Counted from the first letter of the stretch, positions 24,201 to 33,002 are shown. The stretch: DNA of 41,466 nucleotides from Lachnospiraceae bacterium (GCA_017513125.1 JAFWDI010000014.1:1-41466), one strand, 5' to 3'. The notes: generated by a model not told the origin, from the sequence alone. A program made the numbers and translations.

Positions 24201-24229
24201 TCGAAAGATGGGCATATATACTATATAAT
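24201..24229 (+). promoter_or_regulatory. promoter of the first glycyl radical enzyme operon
   Basis: TCGAAA (24201-24206), 17-base spacer, TATAAT (24224-24229) within an AT-rich stretch. The leader to ATG 24326 is about 90 bases. Confidence 0.55.
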
Positions 24230-24325
24230 AAAATATCTTATTATACGCTTATGCCGTGTATGCTGTGCGGGGATACCGTCATTGCCGCGGCATTGTCACT
24301 GATACAGTTTGAAAGGAGTACCGAT

Positions 24326-26779
24326 ATGCATCAGTTCAGTCCCGTCAGCGAGCGCATGCAGCTCATGCACCAGAAAGTCCGCGACCGCGTCATGCGGTAC
24401 GGCTCCGAACACGCGCGGATCGCCACGGAGTTCGTGCAGGCTCACGAGTCCATGGTCCCTTATCTGCGCCGCCCTATGATCCTGAAGGCCCTCTGCGAAA
24501 ATATGACCGTCCGCGTCGAGGACTGGGAGATGATCGTCGGAAATAACGCCGAGTATTTCTGCGGCTGCCCGATCCATCCGGACTGGACCGCCGGCGACTG
24601 GGTCACCCAGGCCGTGAAGAACGGCGTGTGGACCCTTGAGGAGGACGGCCTTTATCATAACCCGCCCTCGGACGGTTTTCCCATGGCGATCTCGCCGGAG
24701 GACTACGCGGAACTCCTGAAGGTCGACGATTACTGGCGCGGGAAGACGTTCAGCGACATCGCGGCTTCCTTCATCCCGGACGGATACCTCGAGCTCTGCC
24801 AGATGGAGTGCAGCGCGAGCCGTGTGGGCGCGCCGTTCTTTACATTGCCCTCGGGTCATCTGACCCCGGGATATAAGAAGATCGTCGACGGCGGCTACGG
24901 CCCCATCCGGAAGCAGGCGCAGGACTGGCTTGACGCGCACGTGAACGATCTCATGGGCGCGGACGCCGAGAAGGTCCTGTTCTATAAGGCTGTGACCATC
25001 GTCTGCGACGCGGCGACGACGCTCCTGAAGCGCTTCAGCGCGGCGTGCCTGGAGAAGGCCGCGGCGGAAGAGGACGCCGACCGTAAGGCCGAGCTCGAGT
25101 CGATGGCCGATTCGCTGGCGTGGATCAGCGAGAACGGCGCCCGCACTTACCGGGAGGCGCTGCAGGCCGCGATCACCTACTGCCACCTGATCCGCTACAG
25201 CCACATCACCGACGTGGGTTCGTTCGGCCGCATCGACCAGTACACCTGGCCGTACCTGAAGGCCGATCTCGAAGCCGGCCGGATCACGATGGAGCAGGCG
25301 CAGGAGATGACCGACTGCTACTTCATGAAGATAAACTCGATGTACGAAGCCGGCCAGGCGGAGATCGCCGCCATCATCGGCATCGGAAACACCTACCTGC
25401 ATAACACCATCGGCGGCGTGGATCCGCAGACCGGCGAGGACTCCTCGAACCCTGTCACCTACATGGTGCTCGAGTCCGTCGGCCGCCTGAGCCTGCACGA
25501 TCCGACGATCTCGCTGCGCGTGAATAAGAACACACCGGACGATCTGTGGAACCTGGCCCTGGAGACCTCGAAACTGGTCGGCGGCCTGCCGCTGTTCCAG
25601 AACGACGAAGTCATCATCCCCGGCATCATGAAAGAGATGGGCTTCACGCTCGAGGACGCGCGCGATTACGCTATTATTGGGTGCCAGGAAATTACGGGTT
25701 CCGGAAATGACTATTCCGCGGCAAACGGCGTGGCTCCGCCCTACGCGTCGATCCACTACAGCGTACTGCTGGCGTCGGCGCTGAACGACGGAAAGAATCC
25801 GATGAACGGCCACCAGAGCCCCATCCACACCGGCTTCCTCTACGACATGACCAGCATCGAGGAGGTGCGCGAGGCCTGGCGGAAACTCGCGGAGTATTAC
25901 CAGAAGGCGCAGGTCTCGATCAACAACTACCTCGAGTACCTCGTAAAGATCTATATGCCTCACGCGATCCTGTCCATCTCGATCGACGACTGCATGGAGA
26001 AGGGTCTGGACTGCACGGCCGGCGGCGCGAAGTATAACAGCTACGGCGGCACCGGAACGGGTCTGGCGACCGTGGCGGACAGCTTCACCGCGATCAAATA
26101 CATGTGCTTCGATAAGAAGCTCTGCACGACCCGCGAGCTCTATGACGCGGTCATGGCGAACTGGGAGGGTAAGGAGCACGAGGCCCTGCGCCAGCGCATC
26201 CAGAACCAGGTCCCGTTCTTCGGAAATAATGACCCCTACGCCGACAGCGAGATGAAGTGGGTCATCGACGCATATTACGATACCTGCAAGGAGTGCTACT
26301 CCCTGCGCACGAAGAAGTTCAAGGCCGGCCTCTACGGCGCGGCGGACCATGTCGGCCAGGGCTACGGCACCTGGGCGACCCCGAACGGCCGGAAGGCGGG
26401 CACGCCGATCGCTGACGCGGCTTCGCCTTCGCAGGGCGCGGACAAGAACGGTCCGACCGCGATCTTCTCGAGTTCGCTGTGCTACGAGCATGATAAATTC
26501 ATGGACGGCGTCTGCCTGAACATCCGGATCCATCCGACCGCGCTGGCGCGCGAGGACGGCATCTCGAAGCTGCGCGACACCGTGAAGGCCTACATGGCCG
26601 ACGGTGGAGCGGAGGCGCAGTTCAACATCGTCTCGAGCGAGACCATGCGGAAAGCCCAGGGCGACCCCGAGGAGTATAAGAACCTCGTGGTCCGGATCGC
26701 GGGCTACTCGGCGTATTTTGTGGAACTCACACCCGACTGCCAGGAAGACCTGATCAGCCGGACGGAAAATATGATCTGA
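24326..26779 (+). CDS. glycyl radical enzyme with a Cys-Gln-Glu active site (GRE1)
   Basis: 817 residues, full length for the pyruvate-formate-lyase-like family. The radical site is RIAGYSAYF with Gly793. The thiyl loop is IIGCQEITG, with Cys453 and Glu455. Other family landmarks are SFGRIDQYTWPYLKADLEAG and HLTPGY near residue 180. Cys-x-Glu is typical of the dehydratase/lyase/decarboxylase branch (glycerol, diol, hydroxyproline, choline) rather than PFL itself (Cys-Cys); the middle residue there is usually Val, here Gln. The substrate is unknown. ATG 24326 follows GAAAGGAG. No radical SAM activase is adjacent. An ECF sigma gene begins 10 bases later. Confidence 0.9.
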   Translation: MHQFSPVSERMQLMHQKVRDRVMRYGSEHARIATEFVQAHESMVPYLRRPMILKALCENMTVRVEDWEMIVGNNAEYFCGCPIHPDWTAGDWVTQAVKNGVWTLEEDGLYHNPPSDGFPMAISPEDYAELLKVDDYWRGKTFSDIAASFIPDGYLELCQMECSASRVGAPFFTLPSGHLTPGYKKIVDGGYGPIRKQAQDWLDAHVNDLMGADAEKVLFYKAVTIVCDAATTLLKRFSAACLEKAAAEEDADRKAELESMADSLAWISENGARTYREALQAAITYCHLIRYSHITDVGSFGRIDQYTWPYLKADLEAGRITMEQAQEMTDCYFMKINSMYEAGQAEIAAIIGIGNTYLHNTIGGVDPQTGEDSSNPVTYMVLESVGRLSLHDPTISLRVNKNTPDDLWNLALETSKLVGGLPLFQNDEVIIPGIMKEMGFTLEDARDYAIIGCQEITGSGNDYSAANGVAPPYASIHYSVLLASALNDGKNPMNGHQSPIHTGFLYDMTSIEEVREAWRKLAEYYQKAQVSINNYLEYLVKIYMPHAILSISIDDCMEKGLDCTAGGAKYNSYGGTGTGLATVADSFTAIKYMCFDKKLCTTRELYDAVMANWEGKEHEALRQRIQNQVPFFGNNDPYADSEMKWVIDAYYDTCKECYSLRTKKFKAGLYGAADHVGQGYGTWATPNGRKAGTPIADAASPSQGADKNGPTAIFSSSLCYEHDKFMDGVCLNIRIHPTALAREDGISKLRDTVKAYMADGGAEAQFNIVSSETMRKAQGDPEEYKNLVVRIAGYSAYFVELTPDCQEDLISRTENMI

Positions 26780-26789
26780 GGAGGACACC

Positions 26790-27353
26790 GTGCGCGGCGC
26801 CGAAACGGATGAAGTACTTTATCAGCGCTTCCTGTCGGAACGCGACGAGGAAGCGCTGAGGATATTGCTGGAGCGTCACAGGAACGGGCTGACGCTGTTT
26901 CTCTATGGGATGATCCACGACATGGACGAGGCGGAGGACCTGATGATCGACGCCTTCGCCGAGGCGGCCTCCCGGAGTCACTGGGCGCCCGGCGGCAGCA
27001 GCTTTAAGACCTGGCTTTTTGCCATCGGACGGAAGAAAGCGCTCATGTACCTGCGGAAGCACCGCGCCGCGGTCCTGCCTCTGGATGAGAACCGGGCGGA
27101 TGCGGCAGCTCTGCCGGAAGCGGAGATGCTGCGGGAGGAGCGGAACCGAGAGCTTTATCTGGGGCTGCAGCGGCTGCCGGAGGATTACCGCGAGGCGCTG
27201 ACCCTGCTGTACTTCGAACAGATGCCTCACGAAGAGGCGGCGAAGGTCATGGGGAAGACCCGGAAGCAGATGTATCACCTGGCGAACCGCGGCCGGGAGA
27301 GGCTGCGGGACGTTTTGAAAGAGATGGGATTTGACTATGCGCAGTACGAATGA
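26790..27353 (+). CDS. ECF-type RNA polymerase sigma factor
   Basis: 187 residues starting at GTG 26790, preceded by GAGGAGG. Region 2 (about 10-75) has MIHDMDEAEDLMIDAFAEA and FKTWLFAIGRKKALMYLRKH, the -10 recognition and core-binding part. Region 4 (about 122-175) has LQRLPEDYREALTLLYFEQM and an HTH (EEAAKVMGKTRKQMYHLANR). It lies 10 bases after the glycyl radical gene and overlaps the next gene by 17 bases, so the five genes to 29110 are one operon. The following membrane proteins suggest control by proteolysis. Confidence 0.9.
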   Translation: MRGAETDEVLYQRFLSERDEEALRILLERHRNGLTLFLYGMIHDMDEAEDLMIDAFAEAASRSHWAPGGSSFKTWLFAIGRKKALMYLRKHRAAVLPLDENRADAAALPEAEMLREERNRELYLGLQRLPEDYREALTLLYFEQMPHEEAAKVMGKTRKQMYHLANRGRERLRDVLKEMGFDYAQYE

Positions 27354-27657
27354 ACAGCTTCAGGAAGTTCTGAAGAGATCTGATGGGATCCGAAAAGTGC
27401 GGGCAGTCCGCCGACGCGTCATGTCGACGGCGGTCGGCGCATGCATCTGCCTGACGCTGCTGATCGTCGCGGGCCTGCACCTGCCGGCGCTTTCCGCCGC
27501 ACAGACGGACAGCGGGGCGGCGCAGTACGGCAGCCTGCTTCTCACTACATCGAACATGGGATACGTCGTGGTCGGCGTTCTCGCGTTCCTGCTGGGGATC
27601 TTCGTCGCGCTTCTCTGCCTGTATGTGAAGAAGCACACGGAGATGAAACGGTCATGA
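27337..27657 (+). CDS. small two-TM protein, candidate anti-sigma factor
   Basis: 106 residues. A charged N-terminal tail (MRSTNEQLQEVLKRSDGIRKVRAVRRR, landmarks only) faces the cytoplasm, TM1 is about 30-50, an outer loop of about 22 residues carries ALSAAQTDSGAAQYGSLLL, and TM2 is about 72-94. The position directly after the sigma gene, overlapping it by 17 bases, is the usual place for an anti-sigma factor. I see no zinc-type ZAS motif, so this is inference. A paralog lies at 29279-29596. Its stop overlaps the next start (ATGA). Confidence 0.72.
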   Translation: MRSTNEQLQEVLKRSDGIRKVRAVRRRVMSTAVGACICLTLLIVAGLHLPALSAAQTDSGAAQYGSLLLTTSNMGYVVVGVLAFLLGIFVALLCLYVKKHTEMKRS

Positions 27658-28448
27658 CGGCGTCGACGGTCCTCTACCTCGTGGAGGGCGCCGTGGGCCT
27701 GATCGTGCTGATCCGCACGATGCGTCTGATCGGCACGGGCGTGCGCTCCATGATGGTGGTCTTCTTTCTGTTCGCCATGATCACGTTTCTGGTGAATAAC
27801 ACCTACTGGATCGCCTATGACCTGATGCTCCCGGACGTGCGCATGCCGTTTTCGGCCGATGAGCTCGGGGAGGCGGCGTTCATGCTCTTATTTGCGTCCG
27901 CTCTGGGCAATGCCATTCCGCCGAACGGCGTCCCGTTTAAAAAACAGGCGGTCGCGGCGATCCTGTTCTCGGCGGCCAGTGTGGCCCTCTGGATCGGTTG
28001 GTCCGGAGAATGGGTCCAGGATATCGTGGGCGGGGCCGCATACTGCTATTTCCTGTGCGTTATCCTGCGATGCGCGAAACAGATCGGCGCGTATTCACGG
28101 CGGGAATGGATCGTGATGGGTGCGGCCTGTACGGCCACGATCGCGCTTCAGGCCGCCTGGTTCCATATTCCGTCATCCGTACGCGTGTTTACCGAAACCG
28201 CGGCTTACATCCTGATGTTCGTGATGCTGGTCTGGATTATGGTAAAAGCGATCGCGGCGCTCCGGACCCGAAACGATCCGAAAGTCTGCCTGGCATTATC
28301 ATTTACTGCATATATGTGGGTCACGACCGTGGTCTACATGACCGCCGGGGTCTGGTATCTGTTCGCTACGGTGGCGACCTGCGCGGCATTGCTTCTGATG
28401 TCGTCGGCAGTGAGGGCGGCAGTGAGAGCGGAGGTGAGCGCGGAATGA
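27654..28448 (+). CDS. eight-helix membrane protein of unknown function
   Basis: 264 residues, mostly hydrophobic, with about eight membrane helices and short loops. No ATPase, kinase or transporter motif is recognised. It overlaps both neighbours by ATGA, so it is produced in fixed ratio with the anti-sigma-like protein and the PrsW-like protease. A role as signal sensor for the sigma switch is inferred from position only. Confidence 0.7.
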   Translation: MTASTVLYLVEGAVGLIVLIRTMRLIGTGVRSMMVVFFLFAMITFLVNNTYWIAYDLMLPDVRMPFSADELGEAAFMLLFASALGNAIPPNGVPFKKQAVAAILFSAASVALWIGWSGEWVQDIVGGAAYCYFLCVILRCAKQIGAYSRREWIVMGAACTATIALQAAWFHIPSSVRVFTETAAYILMFVMLVWIMVKAIAALRTRNDPKVCLALSFTAYMWVTTVVYMTAGVWYLFATVATCAALLLMSSAVRAAVRAEVSAE

Positions 28449-29110
28449 TCTATGCGGAAAACATCCTGATCTGCATTGCTGTGCCGCTCATCCTGCTGCT
28501 CCTGTTCCTCAGGGGCAGGACCCGGCTGTTCGTGGGAGCGTTTCTCGCCGGCATGGGAGTCTGTCTGCTGAGCGCATATATCAGCGGCTTTATCAGCCTG
28601 GCCGGCACGATGGGGGCCGAGAACACGGCGGTCTATATCTCGCCGATCATCGAGGAGCTCATGAAGTGCCTGCCGCTGTTTTTCATCCATTATCTGTTTA
28701 AACCCGGGGAAGAGCGTCTGTTTATGGTCGGCGCCGGGATCGGCGCGGGATTTGCGCTGTTCGAAAACTGCTGCTACATGCTTTCCACCGGCGCGGACAG
28801 CCTGACGTTCATCCTGATCCGCAGCATGGCGGTCGGCGTGATGCATATCGTGAGCATGGTGACGCTGGCCGTCTGCGTGAATCTGGCCGTTTACTTTAAC
28901 GCGCTGACTGTCCAGAGCATCGCGGGCGCGGTCTCGCTGGCCGTGACCTTCCACGGGCTTTATAACCTGCTCGTGTCCCGGCCGGGCCTCACGTCCTGGA
29001 TCGGCTATGCGCTCCCGATCGTGACCGCGCTGTTCCTGTATGTGGTGTTCCGCCAGATCTACGACAGGCTGGTCGTAAAAGAGGTTTCGGAGGACCCGCC
29101 GGGGTCGTGA
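28445..29110 (+). CDS. PrsW-like intramembrane metalloprotease
   Basis: 221 residues with about seven membrane helices. PrsW-family motifs are present in order: EExxK (Glu70, Glu71, Lys74 in SPIIEELMKC), FALFEN (Glu107-Asn108), an in-membrane His134 (VMHIVSM) and His170 (TFHGLYN). In B. subtilis PrsW makes the first cut in the anti-sigma factor RsiW. Here it closes an operon with an ECF sigma gene and a short two-TM protein, which would be the natural substrate. The start overlaps the upstream stop (ATGA). A strong terminator follows. Confidence 0.82.
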   Translation: MIYAENILICIAVPLILLLLFLRGRTRLFVGAFLAGMGVCLLSAYISGFISLAGTMGAENTAVYISPIIEELMKCLPLFFIHYLFKPGEERLFMVGAGIGAGFALFENCCYMLSTGADSLTFILIRSMAVGVMHIVSMVTLAVCVNLAVYFNALTVQSIAGAVSLAVTFHGLYNLLVSRPGLTSWIGYALPIVTALFLYVVFRQIYDRLVVKEVSEDPPGS

Positions 29111-29134
29111 CCGGAAATAGAGAGTTTATGTCGC

Positions 29135-29161
29135 AACCGCACAGAAATGTGCGGTTTTTTT
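29135..29161 (+). terminator. rho-independent terminator of the GRE1-sigma operon
   Basis: AACCGCAC and GTGCGGTT pair around AGAAAT, followed by a run of T. It lies 25 bases after the PrsW-like stop. Confidence 0.92.
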
Positions 29162-29278
29162 GTGCATTGTGCCGGTATGGACCTTTTTTTTACGATTTGG
29201 TGGGCAAAATCGAGGAAAACTGCAAGTAACAGTCAGAAAGGATCATAAAAGCGGGCGGATGGAAAAGAGGTGATGACC

Positions 29279-29596
29279 ATGCGCTTCACGAATGAAGAGG
29301 CTCTGCGGGAAGTCCTGAAAAGGGGCAGGGCGGTTCGAAAACAACGGGAAAGCCGGAATATACAGATACTCGGCGGCGCGGCCGGCGTTCTGCTGGTAGG
29401 ACTGATCTGTGTGATCGCGTCCTTCAGCAAAGGCGGGGTCGGCAGCGCAGGCAGTGCGTACGGAGCGTTCCTTCTCTCTGCGGAGGCTGGCGGATACGTG
29501 CTGACAGCGGTCATCGCGTTTGCGGTCGGGGTGGTCCTGACCGTCCTGATATGGCAGTACCGAAAACGAAAGCGCAAGAACCCTGAAGAGGAATGA
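29279..29596 (+). CDS. paralog of the two-TM anti-sigma-like protein
   Basis: 105 residues, same plan as 27337-27657: MR-TNE--L-EVLKR start, basic stretch, TM1 about 30-48, outer loop with a YGAFLLSAEAGGYVL segment matching YGSLLLTTSNMGYVV, TM2, and a Lys/Arg-rich tail. ATG 29279 is chosen to match the paralog; AGAGGTGAT lies just upstream. It is cut off from the sigma operon by a terminator and has its own leader, which includes the dyad CGATTT (29193-29198) / AAATCG (29207-29212). It may bind the same or another sigma factor. Confidence 0.72.
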   Translation: MRFTNEEALREVLKRGRAVRKQRESRNIQILGGAAGVLLVGLICVIASFSKGGVGSAGSAYGAFLLSAEAGGYVLTAVIAFAVGVVLTVLIWQYRKRKRKNPEEE

Positions 29597-29644
29597 CAGG
29601 ATGGCGCTGAGAATAAAAACTTCGTCCTGTAAGATGCCGGATAG

Positions 29645-29782
29645 AAGTATTACCCTCCAGATAAAAGTGGCAGCCTTCACGGTATCACTGAGTTCAGCGG
29701 TACCGTGAAGGCTGTGCACGGCGTCGGCAAGGAGTCCGGATATGCCGTTATGATCTCTGAGGAGCATCTAAATACAGGTTAA
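29645..29782 (+). pseudogene. possible gene remnant (C-terminal fragment)
   Basis: An open stretch of 45 codons ends at TAA 29782 with protein-like sequence (ITEFSGTVKAVHGVGKESGY, then AVMISEEHLNTG) but has no start codon or ribosome site; a TAG lies immediately before it. I do not recognise the family. It could be the tail of a decayed gene or chance. Confidence 0.25.
29672..29713. repeat. 13-bp perfect inverted repeat
   Basis: AGCCTTCACGGTA (29672-29684) and TACCGTGAAGGCT (29701-29713) flank 16 bases. No U-run follows, so it is not a simple terminator. The rest of the 363-base gap between the genes ending at 29596 and starting at 29960 shows only a short fragment frame and a weak hairpin. 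Confidence 0.7.
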
Positions 29783-29848
29783 ACAGGGACGCAAATGCAC
29801 AAAACTGTATCTATTGTTTTAAAAGCATAATTATTGGTTTAAAGAAGC

Positions 29849-29868
29849 AACCATAGTGTGGTTTTTTT
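29849..29868 (+). terminator. weak terminator-like hairpin before the surface protein gene
   Basis: AACCA and TGGTT pair around TAGTG, followed by TTTTT. The stem is only 5 bp. It may end readthrough from upstream or attenuate the surface protein gene. Confidence 0.4.
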
Positions 29869-29959
29869 ATCGATAGAAAATCTGTGCCGGAGTTTTCATT
29901 TGATGTTGCTTCTTGGCTATCCGGAAAACGAGTTGATGGTTTGAGGGAGGAAGAAAGTC

Positions 29960-32950
29960 ATGCAAAATCGGGCGAGAAAACTGATGAAAACGATGGCTGG
30001 GGTTCTGGCAGCTGTCCTTTTCGTGGGCTTGTTGTCTGCACTGCCGGGAGCTGCTTCGGTAACGGCCAGGGCGGCTGCGGGTGATAAGCCGGCTCATGAC
30101 AAGAGCGTAGCCTCAAACGGCGACGGCACGTATCAGATCTCACTGGATGTTCAGGGAGATGCGGACACCACTTCCAGTGTTACCGGAAGTGTGAATGTGC
30201 TTGTCATCTATGATACGTCGAACAGCATGTACAATACTGCGGCGACCGGGAGCACAGGCACCCGGGCGCAGGCTGCAGAACGGGTAATGTACGATTTCCT
30301 TACTGCACTGTTCGGCAAACAGACAGGTGACGGAAGCAACATTCAGGTCGCATTTACGACGTTCAGCAGATATTCCCCTTCTTATGAAGGCCAGCAGCAG
30401 ACCTGGACCAGTACGCCCGGCGCGATCACCGGTCATTTTAATTCCACCGGATCCGGCGTGAATCTTCGATACACCTCCGGAACCAACTGGGAACGGGCGT
30501 TTATGAATGCCAATACATCATTTGCACCGCCTGATGACGACCCCACGTTCGTGATCTTTATGACGGACGGCGCGCCCACCCAGACGGATACCAGCGACAC
30601 GGGATATGCAAATACCGATGCCGGACGCAGAACATGCTATGAGGCGGCCATGGATGACGCCCTGTCTTACGTCGGAAAAGGCAGCGATGTAAGGTTCTAT
30701 GGTATTTATGCGTTTGGAAGCGAAGCGGATTATCTCGATGATCTGGTCTACTATGCGAACAATGGAAGCGAGCGCGAGGAGACCGGCGGGGGAACAGCTC
30801 CCACATCCAACTATTACAATGCTTCGGATACATCAGCGCTGCAGGCCGCGATCAACGCGATCTTTAAGGATATCACCGAAACGCTGGGTATCGGCAGTGT
30901 TTCGATCAATGACGGTACGACCAGCAACGTGACGACTACTTCGGGCGAGATCGCTGATCTGCTCGACGTGGATGACAGCTCTTTTGAGTATTGGATCACT
31001 ATTCCGCTGGTGGAAGACGGTTTTGACCGCACAGATCCCGACTCCGGTGAAACGGTTCACTATACCGTCGTTTCGAACGGCGACGGTACGGCAACGGTTA
31101 CCTGGCCGGGCGGCTCTGAAACCGTAACCGGTACGGTCAGCCCGAATCTGAGATATCGGTGGACGGGTGCGAATTCTCTCTATGATAAGGCTCCTCCTGC
31201 CGCCAGTTTTGACGGAAGTGCAGTCCACTGGGATCTGTCTTCCGTGGGGACGCTTCTGGATAATGTTACCTATACGGTCACGTTTAACGTATGGCCTTCT
31301 CAGACGACCCTGGATCTGATCGCGGATATGGAAAATGATCCTGCTCTGTATGATACCCTGGATCCCACGATCCGGCAGTATCTGAGCCGCGACGGTATCC
31401 TGAGTACGAATACCGGTGCGACATTGAGTTACAACGACTCCCGGAACGATGCCGGACAACAGACCGTTGATTACGATACTCCCCCCGGCGTAAGCACCAA
31501 TTCTTCCGAGCTGATGGCCATTTCGAAGCAGTGGGAGAATGAGCTGGATGCTCTTGCTGCTGAAGAGATCGAACTGGATGTGACCAGAGACGGTGCTGAC
31601 TGCTATACGGTGCCTTTGAACAGCGGAAACAGCTGGAACAATGAGGTCCATATTTCCGTCGGCATCCTGTCAGTAGACGGCGAGTCCGTCATCATGAGAA
31701 CGACAGGCCATGATTATACTTTCGCTGAAATGGGAGAGATCGCGCAGAACTGGCAGATCCAGGCGCCTGTAGCGCATCCCATGATGATCAACGGCGAAGT
31801 GACCATGCTGATCAAGGTCGAAGATGAGGCTGTGCTCAGCCAGTTGGAAGCATCTGCACCGGAAAGCGGTTCTGCACGCGCCGAAGTCGATGGAACTACA
31901 TATTACTACCTGGACAGCTTTGGCTGGTATGCTGCCGAGGCTGCTGAAGAAGGCGAGACGATCAGCCTGACTGCCGTCAATGAGCGCCGCAGCTATCTGG
32001 ATATCACCAAAGTTGTGGACGGCGATGCTGCGCCGGCTGATGCATTGTTTGACTGTACCGCCACCGTGACGGATCCTGCGAGTGCTGACGGAAATGTCTG
32101 GTTCTCTGTCCGGGACGGCGAGACTCTGGTTACAAACACGGATGAGGTCACATATTTCTCAGGAAGCGGAGTTCAGGCTGAGCTGGACGGCAGCGGAGCA
32201 CCCACCGGTTACTATTATGCTCCCAGCGGCAGCGAAGTCACGATCCGCATCCGGGCGGGCTGGAACCTGCGGTTCCTGAACCTTTCTGACGAGACGACCT
32301 ACAGTATTTCCGAGAGCGCGATGCCGGGCGGCTTCCGGTTCGTAGAGGCGGCCGGGGTCCGGAATTTCACGGATGAAGGCGGCAATGCTGCTTCGGAAGC
32401 GGCCGGATCTGTGTCCGGACAGGCGGTCTCCGGCAGCATCGATTATACGAACTCGGCATACGTTCTTACATTCCGGAATGTTCATGAAGCATCCGCCGCC
32501 AGCGTAACGCTGACGGCCCGGAAGGTCCTGACCGGACGTGACCTGCAGGCCGGAGAGTTCCGTTTCGAGCTTCGCGATGCACAGGGGCAGGTCCTTCAGA
32601 CCGCGACGAATGCCGCGGACGGAACGATCTCGTTCGAAAGCATCACGTATGATGTGCCCGGAACGTATAACTACACGATCGCCGAGGTGCCCGGGAATGA
32701 GACCGGGGTCACATATGATACAAAGACCTTCGGTGTGACTGTGACGGTAACGGAGAACGAAGGGCTGCTGATCGCCCAGACTACTTATACGGATGGCACT
32801 CCGGTGTTCTCGAACATTTATGTTCCGCAGACGCCGCCTGTTGTTCCCACCGGCGACGGCACGAACTTCATGCCTTATGTGTTGCTGGCACTGGGCGCTA
32901 TAGCGGTCTGCGCGGGCACGCTGGCTGTCAGCAGACGGAGAGCGCGCTGA
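29960..32950 (+). CDS. large vWA/FctA pilin-like surface protein with a VPTGD anchor
   Basis: 996 residues. Sec signal peptide 1-39. A von Willebrand A domain (about 75-300) has a complete-looking MIDAS: Asp85-x-Ser87-x-Ser89 and Thr202-Asp203-Gly204. Middle beta-rich repeats follow, then a FctA-type pilin isopeptide domain (about 848-955) with Lys855 and Asn952 as likely bond partners. The C-terminus has VPTGD (962-966), a TM helix and RRRAR, a sortase-like signal that lacks the extra residue of LPxTG. This is the layout of pilus tip adhesins. No sortase or backbone pilin gene is nearby. Base composition is visibly richer in A+T than its neighbours, which may point to transfer. Confidence 0.88.
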   Translation: MQNRARKLMKTMAGVLAAVLFVGLLSALPGAASVTARAAAGDKPAHDKSVASNGDGTYQISLDVQGDADTTSSVTGSVNVLVIYDTSNSMYNTAATGSTGTRAQAAERVMYDFLTALFGKQTGDGSNIQVAFTTFSRYSPSYEGQQQTWTSTPGAITGHFNSTGSGVNLRYTSGTNWERAFMNANTSFAPPDDDPTFVIFMTDGAPTQTDTSDTGYANTDAGRRTCYEAAMDDALSYVGKGSDVRFYGIYAFGSEADYLDDLVYYANNGSEREETGGGTAPTSNYYNASDTSALQAAINAIFKDITETLGIGSVSINDGTTSNVTTTSGEIADLLDVDDSSFEYWITIPLVEDGFDRTDPDSGETVHYTVVSNGDGTATVTWPGGSETVTGTVSPNLRYRWTGANSLYDKAPPAASFDGSAVHWDLSSVGTLLDNVTYTVTFNVWPSQTTLDLIADMENDPALYDTLDPTIRQYLSRDGILSTNTGATLSYNDSRNDAGQQTVDYDTPPGVSTNSSELMAISKQWENELDALAAEEIELDVTRDGADCYTVPLNSGNSWNNEVHISVGILSVDGESVIMRTTGHDYTFAEMGEIAQNWQIQAPVAHPMMINGEVTMLIKVEDEAVLSQLEASAPESGSARAEVDGTTYYYLDSFGWYAAEAAEEGETISLTAVNERRSYLDITKVVDGDAAPADALFDCTATVTDPASADGNVWFSVRDGETLVTNTDEVTYFSGSGVQAELDGSGAPTGYYYAPSGSEVTIRIRAGWNLRFLNLSDETTYSISESAMPGGFRFVEAAGVRNFTDEGGNAASEAAGSVSGQAVSGSIDYTNSAYVLTFRNVHEASAASVTLTARKVLTGRDLQAGEFRFELRDAQGQVLQTATNAADGTISFESITYDVPGTYNYTIAEVPGNETGVTYDTKTFGVTVTVTENEGLLIAQTTYTDGTPVFSNIYVPQTPPVVPTGDGTNFMPYVLLALGAIAVCAGTLAVSRRRAR

Positions 32951-33002
32951 GCGTAGAGCGGAACTGTAAAAACTGAAAAAGGATCCTGTGGGATCATGAT
33001 GA

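Noticed and set aside
24296..26788. Long open frame antisense to GRE1
   Set aside because: GC-rich codon bias keeps the opposite frame open; the translation is Arg/His-rich with no family signature, while the sense strand is an intact glycyl radical enzyme.
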